Source of the DNA: Castellaniella sp036379515
GTDB taxonomy: Bacteria; Pseudomonadota; Gammaproteobacteria; Burkholderiales; Burkholderiaceae_B
Assembly: GCF_036379515.1 (NCBI RefSeq)
Contig: NZ_DASVGN010000008.1
Span: 32,957-96,956 of the forward strand
DNA length: 64,000 bases
Reading direction: 5' to 3'
How positions within the stretch are numbered: position 1 is the first letter of the stretch; each line of letters starts with the position of its first letter. The translations under genes and the position numbers were made by a program. Under the pieces are notes generated by a model that saw only the letters and a list, made by a program, of their open reading frames with translations, did no database searches and was not told the origin of the DNA. Below, piece after piece: positions 34,986 to 43,775 of the stretch.

Positions 34986-37007
34986 ATGTCCATCGCCCCT
35001 CTCCGCGCGCATTTACTCCTGTGGTGGTGTTGCCTCGCGTTCCTGACGGGCTGCGCGGGCAACATGCCGGCCTTCGTGCCGCCGCTTCAGAGACCCGTTT
35101 CTGCGACGGACCTTCCTTGGCCTCGCAATGGCCTGATCACGCTGGCCTACCATGACATCGAAGACGACGACCCCGACCAGGAATTCGTGGCGGTGCGTAC
35201 CGACCTGTTCATCGCCCAGATGCAGTGGCTGCACGACAACGGCTACCAGCCCGTTTCGGTCGACCAGATTCTGGAAGCCCATCACGGGGGAAAGGCACTG
35301 CCCCCGAAGGCTGTGCTGCTCAGCTTCGATGACGGCTTTCGCAGCTTCTACACACGCGTCTTCCCCATCCTGAAATCCATGCAATGGCCCGCAGTCTGGG
35401 CGCCGGTTGGAAAATGGGTGGGCGCTCCGAAGGACCAGCCCGTGATGTTCGGCACGCGGGCGGTTCCTCGCGAGCAATTTGCCACGTGGAGCGAAGTGCA
35501 ACAGGTAGCCCGATCCGGGCTGGTCGAAATCGCCTCTCATACCGACAACCTGCATCAAGGAGTCCTCGCCAACCCCCAAGGCAGTCAGCAGCCGGCGGCC
35601 TCCACCCGCCAATACGACCCGCAGACACACACCTACGAGTCGGACGCAGCCTTCCGCCGGCGCATTCGCGCCGACGTCGAATCAATCACGCAGACCTTGC
35701 AGGCCGTCACGGGCAAGTCCCCCCGGGTCTGGGTCTGGCCGTACGGCGCCGCCAACGGGGTGGCACTGGACATCATCAGGGCGCATGGCTACCAGATGGC
35801 CCTGACGCTCAGCGACGGCATGGGGACCGCGGATCACTTGATGTCCTTGCCGCGAATGCTGGTCACGGGTTCTCCGAACCGGGCGGACTTCGCACGGTCC
35901 GTGCTGGGCGTGGAACCGCGCGCCACCGTCAGATTCGTCCATGTGGATCTGGATTACGTCTATGACCCGGACCCCGCGCAGATGGATCGGAACCTGGGTG
36001 CCCTGGTGCAGCGGATTGCGGACCTGCAGATCAATACGGTCTTTCTTCAGGCGTTTGCCGACCCTCGGGGCGATGGCCTGGCACGGTCTGTCTACTATCC
36101 GAACCGATGGCTTCCGATGCGCGCAGACTTGTTGAACAGAGCCGTCTGGCAACTGCAGACTCGCGCTCACGTCAAGGTGTACGCATGGATGCCGGTCCTC
36201 AGCTTCGATCTGCCCTCGACCCTCACCCGGGTCGGCCGCTGGGACCCACACGACGGAAGCGTGACGTCAAGCTCGGTGGAGGGACACTATCAGAGGCTAT
36301 CGCCCTTTGACCCCCAGGCGCGCGCAATGATTGCCGATCTCTACGAAGACCTGGCGGCCAGCGCGCCCATAGACGGCATCCTGTTTCACGATGATGCCGT
36401 GCTGAGCGACTTCGAAGACGCCAGCCCGCCCGCCCTGGCGGCTTACCAGCGAGCCGGACTCCCGGGCTCGCTCCCGGCGCTGCGGGCCGATCAAGCCACC
36501 CTGCAGCGTTGGACCCGCTACAAAAGCCAGGCCTTGATCGACTTCACCCACCTGCTGGCCCAGCGAGTCCGATCGACGCGTGGCCCTCAGGTCAAGACGG
36601 CTCGAAATCTCTATGCGAGCCCGATCCTGAATCCGTCCAGCGAGACCTGGTTTGCGCAAAACCTGGACGACTTCCTGAAGGCTTACGACTGGACTGTCCC
36701 CATGGCCATGCCACGGATGGAAAAAGTGCCGGTTTCACAGACCGACGCCTGGCTCAGCCAGCTGGTTGCCGCGGTCGGAGCGCGCCCGGGCGCGCTCTCG
36801 CGCACTCTGTTCGAACTGCAAGCCCGTGACTGGAACCTGCCGGGCCAGCCCCCGGTGGACGGCGAAACCCTGTCCCATTGGATGCGGCAGCTGCAACAGC
36901 AGGGTATCGAGAACTTCGGTTACTACCCCGACGATTTCGTGCAAAACCAGCCTGCGCTGCAAACCGTCAGACCTGTCCTTTCGAAGGCCTGGTATCCCTA
37001 CCCATGA
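34986..37007 (+). CDS. pgaB: PNAG de-N-acetylase PgaB
   Basis: The 673-residue lipoprotein (lipobox LTGC at Cys23) has an N-terminal CE4 deacetylase domain with LITLAYHDIED, the metal-binding VLLSFDDGFRSFYTRVFP and EIASHTDNLH, and a C-terminal glycoside-hydrolase-like domain (VHVDLDYVYDPDPAQMDRN, FHDDAVLSD). It removes acetyl groups from PNAG in the periplasm, needed for export. It starts 14 bases after pgaA with AAGAAGGA upstream. Length matches E. coli PgaB (672). Confidence 0.95.
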   Translation: MSIAPLRAHLLLWWCCLAFLTGCAGNMPAFVPPLQRPVSATDLPWPRNGLITLAYHDIEDDDPDQEFVAVRTDLFIAQMQWLHDNGYQPVSVDQILEAHHGGKALPPKAVLLSFDDGFRSFYTRVFPILKSMQWPAVWAPVGKWVGAPKDQPVMFGTRAVPREQFATWSEVQQVARSGLVEIASHTDNLHQGVLANPQGSQQPAASTRQYDPQTHTYESDAAFRRRIRADVESITQTLQAVTGKSPRVWVWPYGAANGVALDIIRAHGYQMALTLSDGMGTADHLMSLPRMLVTGSPNRADFARSVLGVEPRATVRFVHVDLDYVYDPDPAQMDRNLGALVQRIADLQINTVFLQAFADPRGDGLARSVYYPNRWLPMRADLLNRAVWQLQTRAHVKVYAWMPVLSFDLPSTLTRVGRWDPHDGSVTSSSVEGHYQRLSPFDPQARAMIADLYEDLAASAPIDGILFHDDAVLSDFEDASPPALAAYQRAGLPGSLPALRADQATLQRWTRYKSQALIDFTHLLAQRVRSTRGPQVKTARNLYASPILNPSSETWFAQNLDDFLKAYDWTVPMAMPRMEKVPVSQTDAWLSQLVAAVGARPGALSRTLFELQARDWNLPGQPPVDGETLSHWMRQLQQQGIENFGYYPDDFVQNQPALQTVRPVLSKAWYPYP

Positions 37008-37019
37008 GGAGGCCTTGTG

Positions 37020-38354
37020 ATGACCGACCGCTTACTTGCTCTCGTGATCCTGTGTCTGGTCCTGAGCGTACCCTTCGGGGCAGCCCTCCTGTGGACGACC
37101 GACCTGATCCTGGATTTCGTATTCTTTTACCCCTTGTTCATGTCGAGCCTGTGGATGTGCGGCGGCTGGTACTACTGGCTGCATTGGGAACGCCACTGGG
37201 AATGGGGAGCCGACGTCATACCGCCCCCACTTCGAGGCGACCCGCTCGTCTCGATTCTCATCCCCTGCCACAACGAGTTCGACCATGGTGCGGACACGAT
37301 CCTGGCCGCCCTGAATCAGCGCTACACAAAGATCGAGGTCATTGCGATCGACGACGGGTCGTCTGACGGGACGGGTGCCATGCTGGACCAGCTTGCGCTG
37401 GACCATGACAAGCTGCGCGTCATCCACCTCGCGCAGAACCAGGGCAAGGCCATGGCGCTGCGGATGGGTGCGCTGGCCGCACGAAGCGAATATCTGGTGT
37501 GCATCGACGGCGATGCCATCCTGGACCAGAACGCAGTCCCGTACCTTGTGGGGCCGCTGCTCAACCACCCCCGCGTCGGAGCCGTCACGGGCAACCCTCG
37601 CATTCGCACCCGATCGACCCTGATAGGGCGTATCCAGGTTGGCGAATTCTCGTCCATCGTGGGGCTGATCAAGCGCACGCAACGCGTCTACGGCCAGGTA
37701 TTCACCGTCTCTGGCGTCGTGGCGGCGTTTCGGCGCCGCGCACTGGATCGAGTAGGTTACTGGAGCCTGGACATGGTGACCGAAGACATCGACATCAGCT
37801 GGAAGCTGCAACGAGACCACTGGTCGATCTTCTTTGAGCCACGAGCCCTATGCTGGATACTGATGCCAGAGACGCTGCGGGGCCTTTGGAAACAGCGCTT
37901 GCGCTGGGCCCAAGGCGGGGCCGAAGTCTTCCTGAAAAACATTTCAAACATCTGGTCGTGGCGCCACCGCCGCTTGTGGTTCATGGTCCTGGAATATTGC
38001 ATCTCGTCAATCTGGGCCTTTGCCCTGATGCTGTCCATCGGCCTATGGGCCTTGGGTGCCTTCGTGGCACTGCCCAACCACATGCATATCGAAACCCTGA
38101 TTCCACCGGCATTTACCGGGATGGTCCTGGCCATGACGTGCCTGCTGCAATTCTGCCTGAGCATCTTCATCGACCACCGGTACGAACCCAAGCTGAGCCG
38201 TTCCTTGTATTGGGTGATCTGGTATCCACTGGCCTACTGGATGATCAACCTGTTGACGACATCCTGGAGCTTCCCGAAGGTCATGCTCAAACACCGCCGC
38301 AGCCGGGCACGCTGGGAAAGCCCCGATCGCGGCATCAAGGCGCCTACATCATGA
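37020..38354 (+). CDS. pgaC: PNAG synthase glycosyltransferase PgaC
   Basis: The 444-residue inner-membrane GT2 enzyme has N-terminal membrane helices, VSILIPCHNEF, AIDDGSSDGTG, CIDGDA, TEDIDISWKLQ and the product-binding QRLRWAQGG, then C-terminal helices. It polymerises UDP-GlcNAc into poly-beta-1,6-GlcNAc with PgaD and is activated by c-di-GMP in E. coli. ATG 37020 is favoured over GTG 37017 by spacing from GAGGAGG (37006-37012). Confidence 0.96.
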   Translation: MTDRLLALVILCLVLSVPFGAALLWTTDLILDFVFFYPLFMSSLWMCGGWYYWLHWERHWEWGADVIPPPLRGDPLVSILIPCHNEFDHGADTILAALNQRYTKIEVIAIDDGSSDGTGAMLDQLALDHDKLRVIHLAQNQGKAMALRMGALAARSEYLVCIDGDAILDQNAVPYLVGPLLNHPRVGAVTGNPRIRTRSTLIGRIQVGEFSSIVGLIKRTQRVYGQVFTVSGVVAAFRRRALDRVGYWSLDMVTEDIDISWKLQRDHWSIFFEPRALCWILMPETLRGLWKQRLRWAQGGAEVFLKNISNIWSWRHRRLWFMVLEYCISSIWAFALMLSIGLWALGAFVALPNHMHIETLIPPAFTGMVLAMTCLLQFCLSIFIDHRYEPKLSRSLYWVIWYPLAYWMINLLTTSWSFPKVMLKHRRSRARWESPDRGIKAPTS

Positions 38355-38815
38355 TGATCATCAAAACCCCTCGGTCTACCCCGCTTGCTGCCGCCGATTT
38401 TTTGTTGACGGCCTGCGCCTGGCTCGCGTTTCTGTACCTGTTCGGGTCCGGCATCTGGTCAATCGTCCACGACGGCGCGTCAGAGATGGCAAACCCTGTA
38501 GCCCTGCGCTTCCTGCCCCACATGCACGTCTTGCTGGCATACGCCACGGTGTCCATCGGCATTGGCCTGCTGCTGCTCGCCTGGGCCAGCTACAACGCGA
38601 AAAGGTATGGCGGTCTGGACCGGCGCAGACACCCCCGGACTCTGGCACCCGAGTCTCTGGCTGCGAGCTTCGATATCAGTCCGACACAAGTCAGCACACT
38701 GCACGCGAACCAGTCGATCTGGATACATCACACGCCCGAGGGCCAGATCAGCCTGCTTCGCTTTATCGATTCACCCCGAACACCCACCCGCGACGTCGTG
38801 CGGCAATTGCGATGA
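38351..38815 (+). CDS. pgaD: PNAG synthase accessory protein PgaD
   Basis: The 154-residue protein has two N-terminal membrane helices (AADFLLTACAWLAFLYLFGSG and LLAYATVSIGIGLLLLAWASYN) and a cytoplasmic tail, the PgaD layout. It binds PgaC and forms the c-di-GMP-sensing synthase. Its ATG overlaps the pgaC stop (ATGA 38351-38354). Identity rests on size, topology and position; sequence is poorly conserved in this family. Confidence 0.85.
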   Translation: MMIIKTPRSTPLAAADFLLTACAWLAFLYLFGSGIWSIVHDGASEMANPVALRFLPHMHVLLAYATVSIGIGLLLLAWASYNAKRYGGLDRRRHPRTLAPESLAASFDISPTQVSTLHANQSIWIHHTPEGQISLLRFIDSPRTPTRDVVRQLR

Positions 38816-38883
38816 GCCGCCGGGGTGGCGGGGTGCTTCAGGCCTGACAATTACCTTAACTTTTGATTAAACCAGCATTGCAA

Positions 38884-38896
38884 AACGTCACACGTT
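38884..38896 (+). promoter_or_regulatory. Palindrome in the csgD-like regulator promoter
   Basis: AACGT-CAC-ACGTT is a perfect inverted repeat in an AT-rich 128-base gap, beginning just after TTGCAA (38878-38883), a possible -35 with AACAAT 17 bases later. It could be an autoregulatory or c-di-GMP-linked operator. The ribosome site is AAGGG at 38932-38936. Confidence 0.45.
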
Positions 38897-38943
38897 AATA
38901 AACAATATCCACATATATCCATGTTTATCGTAAGGGTATCAAG

Positions 38944-39837
38944 ATGCCAACCGTCATCGTCGTGGAGCCCAACACGCTAGTACGTCTGGGCATGCTGAAG
39001 CTGTTGGAGACGCTTGGCTGCGCACTCAAGAGCACGGGCATCGATTACGCACAGCTATTCAACCCTCCACCCGGAAAGCCCACAAACATCGACCTGATGC
39101 TGTTGTCCGTGCCAGAGTCGTACCAGCGCACGGTCGAACTGGTTGCAGCTGCTCAGCAAAGCTATACACCTCGCCATATCCTATTGCTGTCCGATACCGA
39201 GACATTGCCTTATGGCCTGATCAACCTGCCACCTGCACTGGCAGGATATATTCCAAAACACGCTTCGCAGGACGTCCTGAAAACTTCTGTCAGATTGGTC
39301 CTCGCTGGCGGGAAATGCTTTCCACGCCCCGACAGTCTCCACCAGGCAGGTACCCAGGATGACACAGCACCCCATAGCGGCGTAGCGCCTCCCAGGCGCC
39401 GCTGGTACGACCGGCACGACTCGTCTCCCCCTCCCCGGACGGAAGCCCTCAATCTCGAAGGCGCCCCGGATGCGCCGCAACGGGTCGCAGCGGCCCCACA
39501 CGACCCGCAGCCGCCAAGTCAGAGCCCTGCCAACCATCCGCTCCCCACGGATGGACAGGCTCTGACCCCCGAGATCATCAGCCGAGAAGCGGACCTGCTG
39601 CGTTTGACCCCCCGCCAATACGAGGTGCTGGTCCTGCTGGCAAAGGGCTACCCCATGAAGAGAATCAGCCGCGAACTGAATATCTCGGTCGCCACCGCCA
39701 AAACACACACCGAAGCGCTGTACCAACGCTTATCCGTCAACAACAGCAATTCGGCCGTCTACGCGGCCATCTCAAAAGGAGCCACGCTCGGATGGCAGGG
39801 GCTGCCGCCTGTCATCCAGCTCGTACCGGCTGCGTAG
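38944..39837 (+). CDS. LuxR-family regulator with degenerate receiver (CsgD-like)
   Basis: The 297-residue protein has a receiver-like domain (1-130), a Pro/Arg-rich linker (about 135-205) and a LuxR helix-turn-helix (LTPRQYEVLVLLAKGYPMKRISRELNISVATAKTHTEALYQ). In the receiver the acidic pair is replaced by Glu8-Pro9, and Ser55 stands where the phosphoacceptor Asp belongs (IDLMLLSVP). It therefore cannot be switched by ordinary phosphorylation, as with E. coli CsgD and VpsT. Position after csg-pga suggests it controls matrix genes, maybe through c-di-GMP or dimerisation. It is on the same strand but has its own promoter region. Confidence 0.8.
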   Translation: MPTVIVVEPNTLVRLGMLKLLETLGCALKSTGIDYAQLFNPPPGKPTNIDLMLLSVPESYQRTVELVAAAQQSYTPRHILLLSDTETLPYGLINLPPALAGYIPKHASQDVLKTSVRLVLAGGKCFPRPDSLHQAGTQDDTAPHSGVAPPRRRWYDRHDSSPPPRTEALNLEGAPDAPQRVAAAPHDPQPPSQSPANHPLPTDGQALTPEIISREADLLRLTPRQYEVLVLLAKGYPMKRISRELNISVATAKTHTEALYQRLSVNNSNSAVYAAISKGATLGWQGLPPVIQLVPAA

Positions 39838-39846
39838 CCTACCATC

Positions 39847-40623
39847 CTAACGATGCTTGAAATCGGGCTTGCGCTTTTCAACGAACGCCCGCATGCCTTC
39901 CTTCTGGTCATCGGTGGCAAAGAGCGCATGAAAATTGCGGCGCTCGAACAACAAAGATTCGGAGAGCGACGACTCAAACGCCCGGTTGACGCTTTCTTTG
40001 GCCATCATCACCGAAGGCAGTGACATGGACGCAATGACGGTCGCTGCCTCGACGGCTTCGTCCAGCAGGCGTTCGGGTGTCACGATGCGCGCCACCAGGC
40101 CTGCGCGCTCTGCCTCGTGCACGTCCATCATGCGGCCCGTCAGCACCAGATCCATGGCCTTGGCCTTGCCCACGGCACGCGGCAGACGCTGCGTACCGCC
40201 ATAGCCGGGGATCACCCCCAGCTTGATCTCGGGCTGGCCGAACTTGGCGTTGTCGGCCGCGATGATGAAGTCGCACAGCATGGCGAGTTCGCAGCCGCCC
40301 CCCAGTGCGTAACCCGCCACCGCTGCAATGATGGGCTTGCGCATGTGGCGCAAGGCCTCCCAGTCGCCGCCCAGGTAATCTGCCTTGTAGACATCCATGT
40401 AAGACCATCCAGCCATCGCGCTGATGTCGGCCCCCGCCGCAAAGGCCTTTTCGTTGCCCGTCAGGACCATGGCACCGATATTTTCATCGGCTTCGAAAAC
40501 CCGCACTGCTGCCGCAAGCTCAGTGATGACGTCATTGCTCAGGGCATTCAGGACTTTGGGTCGATTGAGCGTAAGCACCCCCACGCGACCCCTGACTTCA
40601 ACTTTGACCAATGATTCGCTCAT
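39847..40623 (-). CDS. Enoyl-CoA hydratase
   Basis: The 258-residue crotonase-fold enzyme has the oxyanion-hole motifs FAAGADISAM and ALGGGCELAM and the catalytic glutamates in GCELAM and QPEIKLGVIPGYGGTQRL, as in fatty-acid beta-oxidation hydratases (PaaF/FadB type). It adds water to 2-enoyl-CoA. It is divergent from the M61 protease gene with a 26-base gap. The specific pathway is not evident. Confidence 0.92.
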   Translation of the reverse strand: MSESLVKVEVRGRVGVLTLNRPKVLNALSNDVITELAAAVRVFEADENIGAMVLTGNEKAFAAGADISAMAGWSYMDVYKADYLGGDWEALRHMRKPIIAAVAGYALGGGCELAMLCDFIIAADNAKFGQPEIKLGVIPGYGGTQRLPRAVGKAKAMDLVLTGRMMDVHEAERAGLVARIVTPERLLDEAVEAATVIASMSLPSVMMAKESVNRAFESSLSESLLFERRNFHALFATDDQKEGMRAFVEKRKPDFKHR

Positions 40624-40649
40624 GATGTCTCCAAAGTTAAACTAACGCG

Positions 40650-42428
40650 ATGATGAAAAAAGAACTGATCCGCTACCAGGTGCGGCTTGCCGACCCCGCC
40701 GGCCACCGTTACGCCGTCACGCTCACGGTGCCTCAACCCGATCCACGAGGCCAGGCGGTGCGCCTGCCCGCCTGGATTCCAGGCAGCTACCTCATCCGTG
40801 ATTTTGCCCGACAGATCGAATCTCTGCAGGCACGCAGTGCCGGGGACGAAGTGGCGGTCTCCAAAATCGACGATCACACCTGGCAATGCCAGCCCTGCAA
40901 CGGGCCGCTCACGCTGGAATACACGGTCTATGCCTGGGATCTGTCGGTGCGGGGCGCGCACTTCGACGAGAGCCATGCTTTCTTCAATGGAGCCAGCCTG
41001 TTTCTGGCCGCCATCGGGCAAGAATCACAGGCCTGCCTGCTGGACCTGCGCGCCCCATCCCACGCACGCGGCTGGCAGGTCTACACCAGCCTCGCAGCGG
41101 CCATCGATGAACCCGATGCGGCGCCACCACGCGGCTTTGGCACCTACTACGCGGGGGATTACGACACGCTCATCGATTTTCCGGTCGAGATGGGCACGCC
41201 ACAATGCGTCAGCTTCGAGGCGCACGGGGCAGTCCACGACCTGGTCTTCACCGGGGTGATCCCGCGCCTGGACATGCAGCGCATTGCTGACGACGTGCAA
41301 AAGATCTGCGCAGCACAAATCGCGCTCTTTGAACCCGAGGCCCGCCGAGCCGCATTCCTGGACAGCGCACAACGCTACGTGTTTCTCATCCACGTGACAG
41401 GCGACGGTTATGGCGGTCTGGAGCACCGTGCCAGTGCAGCGCTCGCCACCCGCCGTGATGCCCTGCCCTGCCTGGGCTGTGCCGCGCCTGAAGGCTATAC
41501 CCGCTTTCTGGGGCTGGTGAGCCACGAATACTTTCACTCGTGGAACGTCAAACGCATCAAACCGGCGGCCTTCGTGCCCTATGATCTGACACAGCCCAAC
41601 CATACCCGCCTGCTGTGGGTCTTCGAAGGCTTCACTTCCTACTACGACGACCTGATGCTGCTCCGATCGGGCATTGTCACCGAACCCGACTACCTGAAGC
41701 TCGTGGCCGAAACGCTGGATCAAGTGCAACGCAGCCCCGGCCGGCACAAGCAGTCCGTCGCCGACAGCTCGTTCGATGCCTGGACCCGGTATTACAAGCA
41801 GGACGAGAACTCGCCCAACGCGCTGGTGAGTTATTACACCAAAGGTTCGCTGGTCGCGCTGGGGCTGGATCTCGAAATTCGGCGCCAGACACACGATGGA
41901 CGCAGCCTGGACGACGTGATGCGACTGCTGTGGCAACGCTATGGCCGCGATTTTTACCAGGATCACTCCACGGGCGTCGCAGAAGACGCCATGCCGGCCC
42001 TCATCACCGAGGCCACCGGGGCAGACGTGGCAGGCTTCATTCGGCGCTACGTCGACGGCCGTGAAGACGTGCCGCTCAAAGCAGCACTGGCAGGCGCAGG
42101 CATGGCCCTGCAAGCCAAACCCGAAGCCTCGCGTCCCACGCTGGACATCCGGACCAAAGCCGACGCGGGAGGGCTGCGATTGCTCACCGTGTACGAGCAC
42201 GGTGCAGCACACCGCGCGGGCCTTTCTGCGGGCGACCTGCTGATTGCCGCCGATCAGTTGCGCGTCACCGACAGCGCCAGCCTGGACCACTGGCTGGAAG
42301 GCCACCAGCCCGGTGACCGCGCCCAGCTGCACGTTTTCCGGCGCGACGAACTGCGGCACTATACGGTGCGACTGGGACGGCCCGGCCCCCTCAAGCACTC
42401 GATCACACGCACCGAGCCGGCGATATGA
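40650..42428 (+). CDS. M61-family metallopeptidase with PDZ domain
   Basis: The 592-residue cytoplasmic-type protein has an N-terminal beta domain (LTVPQPDPRGQAVRLPAWIPGSY), a gluzincin catalytic domain with HEYFH at 292-296 followed by SWNVKRIKP, and a C-terminal PDZ region (VYEHGAAHRAGLSAGDLLIAAD). This is the M61 glycyl-aminopeptidase family. No signal peptide is present. Its stop overlaps folB (ATGA at 42425-42428), giving an M61-folB-ttcA operon. Confidence 0.9.
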   Translation: MMKKELIRYQVRLADPAGHRYAVTLTVPQPDPRGQAVRLPAWIPGSYLIRDFARQIESLQARSAGDEVAVSKIDDHTWQCQPCNGPLTLEYTVYAWDLSVRGAHFDESHAFFNGASLFLAAIGQESQACLLDLRAPSHARGWQVYTSLAAAIDEPDAAPPRGFGTYYAGDYDTLIDFPVEMGTPQCVSFEAHGAVHDLVFTGVIPRLDMQRIADDVQKICAAQIALFEPEARRAAFLDSAQRYVFLIHVTGDGYGGLEHRASAALATRRDALPCLGCAAPEGYTRFLGLVSHEYFHSWNVKRIKPAAFVPYDLTQPNHTRLLWVFEGFTSYYDDLMLLRSGIVTEPDYLKLVAETLDQVQRSPGRHKQSVADSSFDAWTRYYKQDENSPNALVSYYTKGSLVALGLDLEIRRQTHDGRSLDDVMRLLWQRYGRDFYQDHSTGVAEDAMPALITEATGADVAGFIRRYVDGREDVPLKAALAGAGMALQAKPEASRPTLDIRTKADAGGLRLLTVYEHGAAHRAGLSAGDLLIAADQLRVTDSASLDHWLEGHQPGDRAQLHVFRRDELRHYTVRLGRPGPLKHSITRTEPAI

Positions 42429-42793
42429 ATACACGTCGCATCATCCTGGATGGCCTGCACGTTCAGGCCTCGATCGGCATGCTGGATCACGAACGCACGC
42501 AGCGCCAGCCGCTCGTCATCCATGCCGAGTTCGACACCCTGATCACCCGGGCGGTGGACGATCATGACATCGGCAGCGTGCTGGACTACCGCCAGCTGCG
42601 CGCCACTCTCGTCACACAAGCCACCACCGGCCATACCGATCTGCTTGAAACACTGGTCGGCCGCATGCTGGACTGTGTCATGCAAGATTTCCCCGCAATC
42701 CAGCAGGCCACCGTGCGGCTCTGCAAGCCTCAGGCCTTCGAAGATTGCGACGCCGTCTGCATCGAACAAAGCCGCAGCCGAATTTCATCATGA
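42425..42793 (+). CDS. folB: Dihydroneopterin aldolase
   Basis: The 122-residue enzyme has the FolB pattern ILDGLHVQASIGMLDHERTQRQPLVIHAEFD with the conserved Glu/His region and a C-terminal VRLCKPQAFEDCDAVCIE. It cleaves dihydroneopterin in folate synthesis. It overlaps the genes on both sides by ATGA, so translation is coupled through three genes. Confidence 0.9.
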   Translation: MNTRRIILDGLHVQASIGMLDHERTQRQPLVIHAEFDTLITRAVDDHDIGSVLDYRQLRATLVTQATTGHTDLLETLVGRMLDCVMQDFPAIQQATVRLCKPQAFEDCDAVCIEQSRSRISS

Positions 42794-43767
42794 CCTCACC
42801 CCTGCCCTCAGAAATTCATCCCCCACGTGCTCATTTGAGCGTCAACGAGAACAAGCTCGTCAAGCGTCTGTTGCGCGAAACCGGACGTGCGATCGGCGAC
42901 TATCAGATGATCGAGGACGGCGACCGCGTCATGGTGTGCCTCTCGGGAGGCAAGGATTCGTACGGATTGCTCGACCTGCTGCTCACGTTGCGCGAGCGTG
43001 CACCCATCCACTTTGATGTGATCGCCGTCAATCTGGATCAGAAGCAGCCCGGCTTCCCGGAGCACGTGCTGCCCGATTACCTGAGCGCGCGCGGCATCCC
43101 GTTTCACATCGAAAACCAGGACACGTACTCGGTCGTCAAGCGTCTGATTCCGGAAGGCAAGACCACCTGTTCACTCTGCTCGCGCCTGCGTCGCGGGATC
43201 CTGTACCGCGTGGCGCGCGAACTGGGCGCCACCAAGATCGCGCTAGGGCACCACCGCAACGACATCCTGGCGACCTTTTTTCTCAACCTGTTCTACGGCG
43301 GGCGCATGAAGGCCATGCCGCCCAAGCTGGTATCCGACAACGGCGAGCACATCGTCATCCGGCCGCTGGCGTACGTGCGCGAGAAAGACCTAATCGCCTA
43401 CGCCAGGCTGCGCGAGTTTCCCATCATTCCCTGCAATCTGTGCGGCTCGCAAGAGAACCTCAAGCGCAAGGAAATCAACCGCATGCTCGAAGAATGGGAC
43501 CGGTATTTCACCAACCGTACCTGGAGCGTGTTTCGCGCCTTGTCACACGTGGTGCCGTCGCACCTCATGGACCCGGCCCTGATGGATTTTGCACACCTGA
43601 AAGCCACGGGGCAGGCGGATGCCGACGGAGACCATGCCTTTGATGCCGAGGACTTTCCAACGCCGGCATTCTCGGAAGATGAAGAAGAATCAGGGGGGCA
43701 GCCCGCAGATCACGCGCTACACGAACGCGTCGTCGTACGCGCCCAAGCCAGAACCTCGGGCACCTGA
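42790..43767 (+). CDS. ttcA: tRNA 2-thiocytidine biosynthesis protein TtcA
   Basis: The 325-residue ATP-PPi-loop enzyme has the PP-loop MVCLSGGKDSYGLLDLL, the TTCSLCSRLRRG motif with the conserved CxxC that holds an iron-sulfur cluster, and the second cysteine site IPCNLCGSQENLKR. It thiolates cytidine 32 in tRNAs. The C-terminal 40 residues are acidic and extend past the usual end. ATG 42790 overlaps the folB stop. Confidence 0.94.
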   Translation: MTSPLPSEIHPPRAHLSVNENKLVKRLLRETGRAIGDYQMIEDGDRVMVCLSGGKDSYGLLDLLLTLRERAPIHFDVIAVNLDQKQPGFPEHVLPDYLSARGIPFHIENQDTYSVVKRLIPEGKTTCSLCSRLRRGILYRVARELGATKIALGHHRNDILATFFLNLFYGGRMKAMPPKLVSDNGEHIVIRPLAYVREKDLIAYARLREFPIIPCNLCGSQENLKRKEINRMLEEWDRYFTNRTWSVFRALSHVVPSHLMDPALMDFAHLKATGQADADGDHAFDAEDFPTPAFSEDEEESGGQPADHALHERVVVRAQARTSGT

Positions 43768-43775
43768 GCGCAATC

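Noticed and set aside
41025..42434. 469-codon minus-strand open frame
   Set aside because: Opposite the M61 protease gene, whose catalytic motif and frame are clear.
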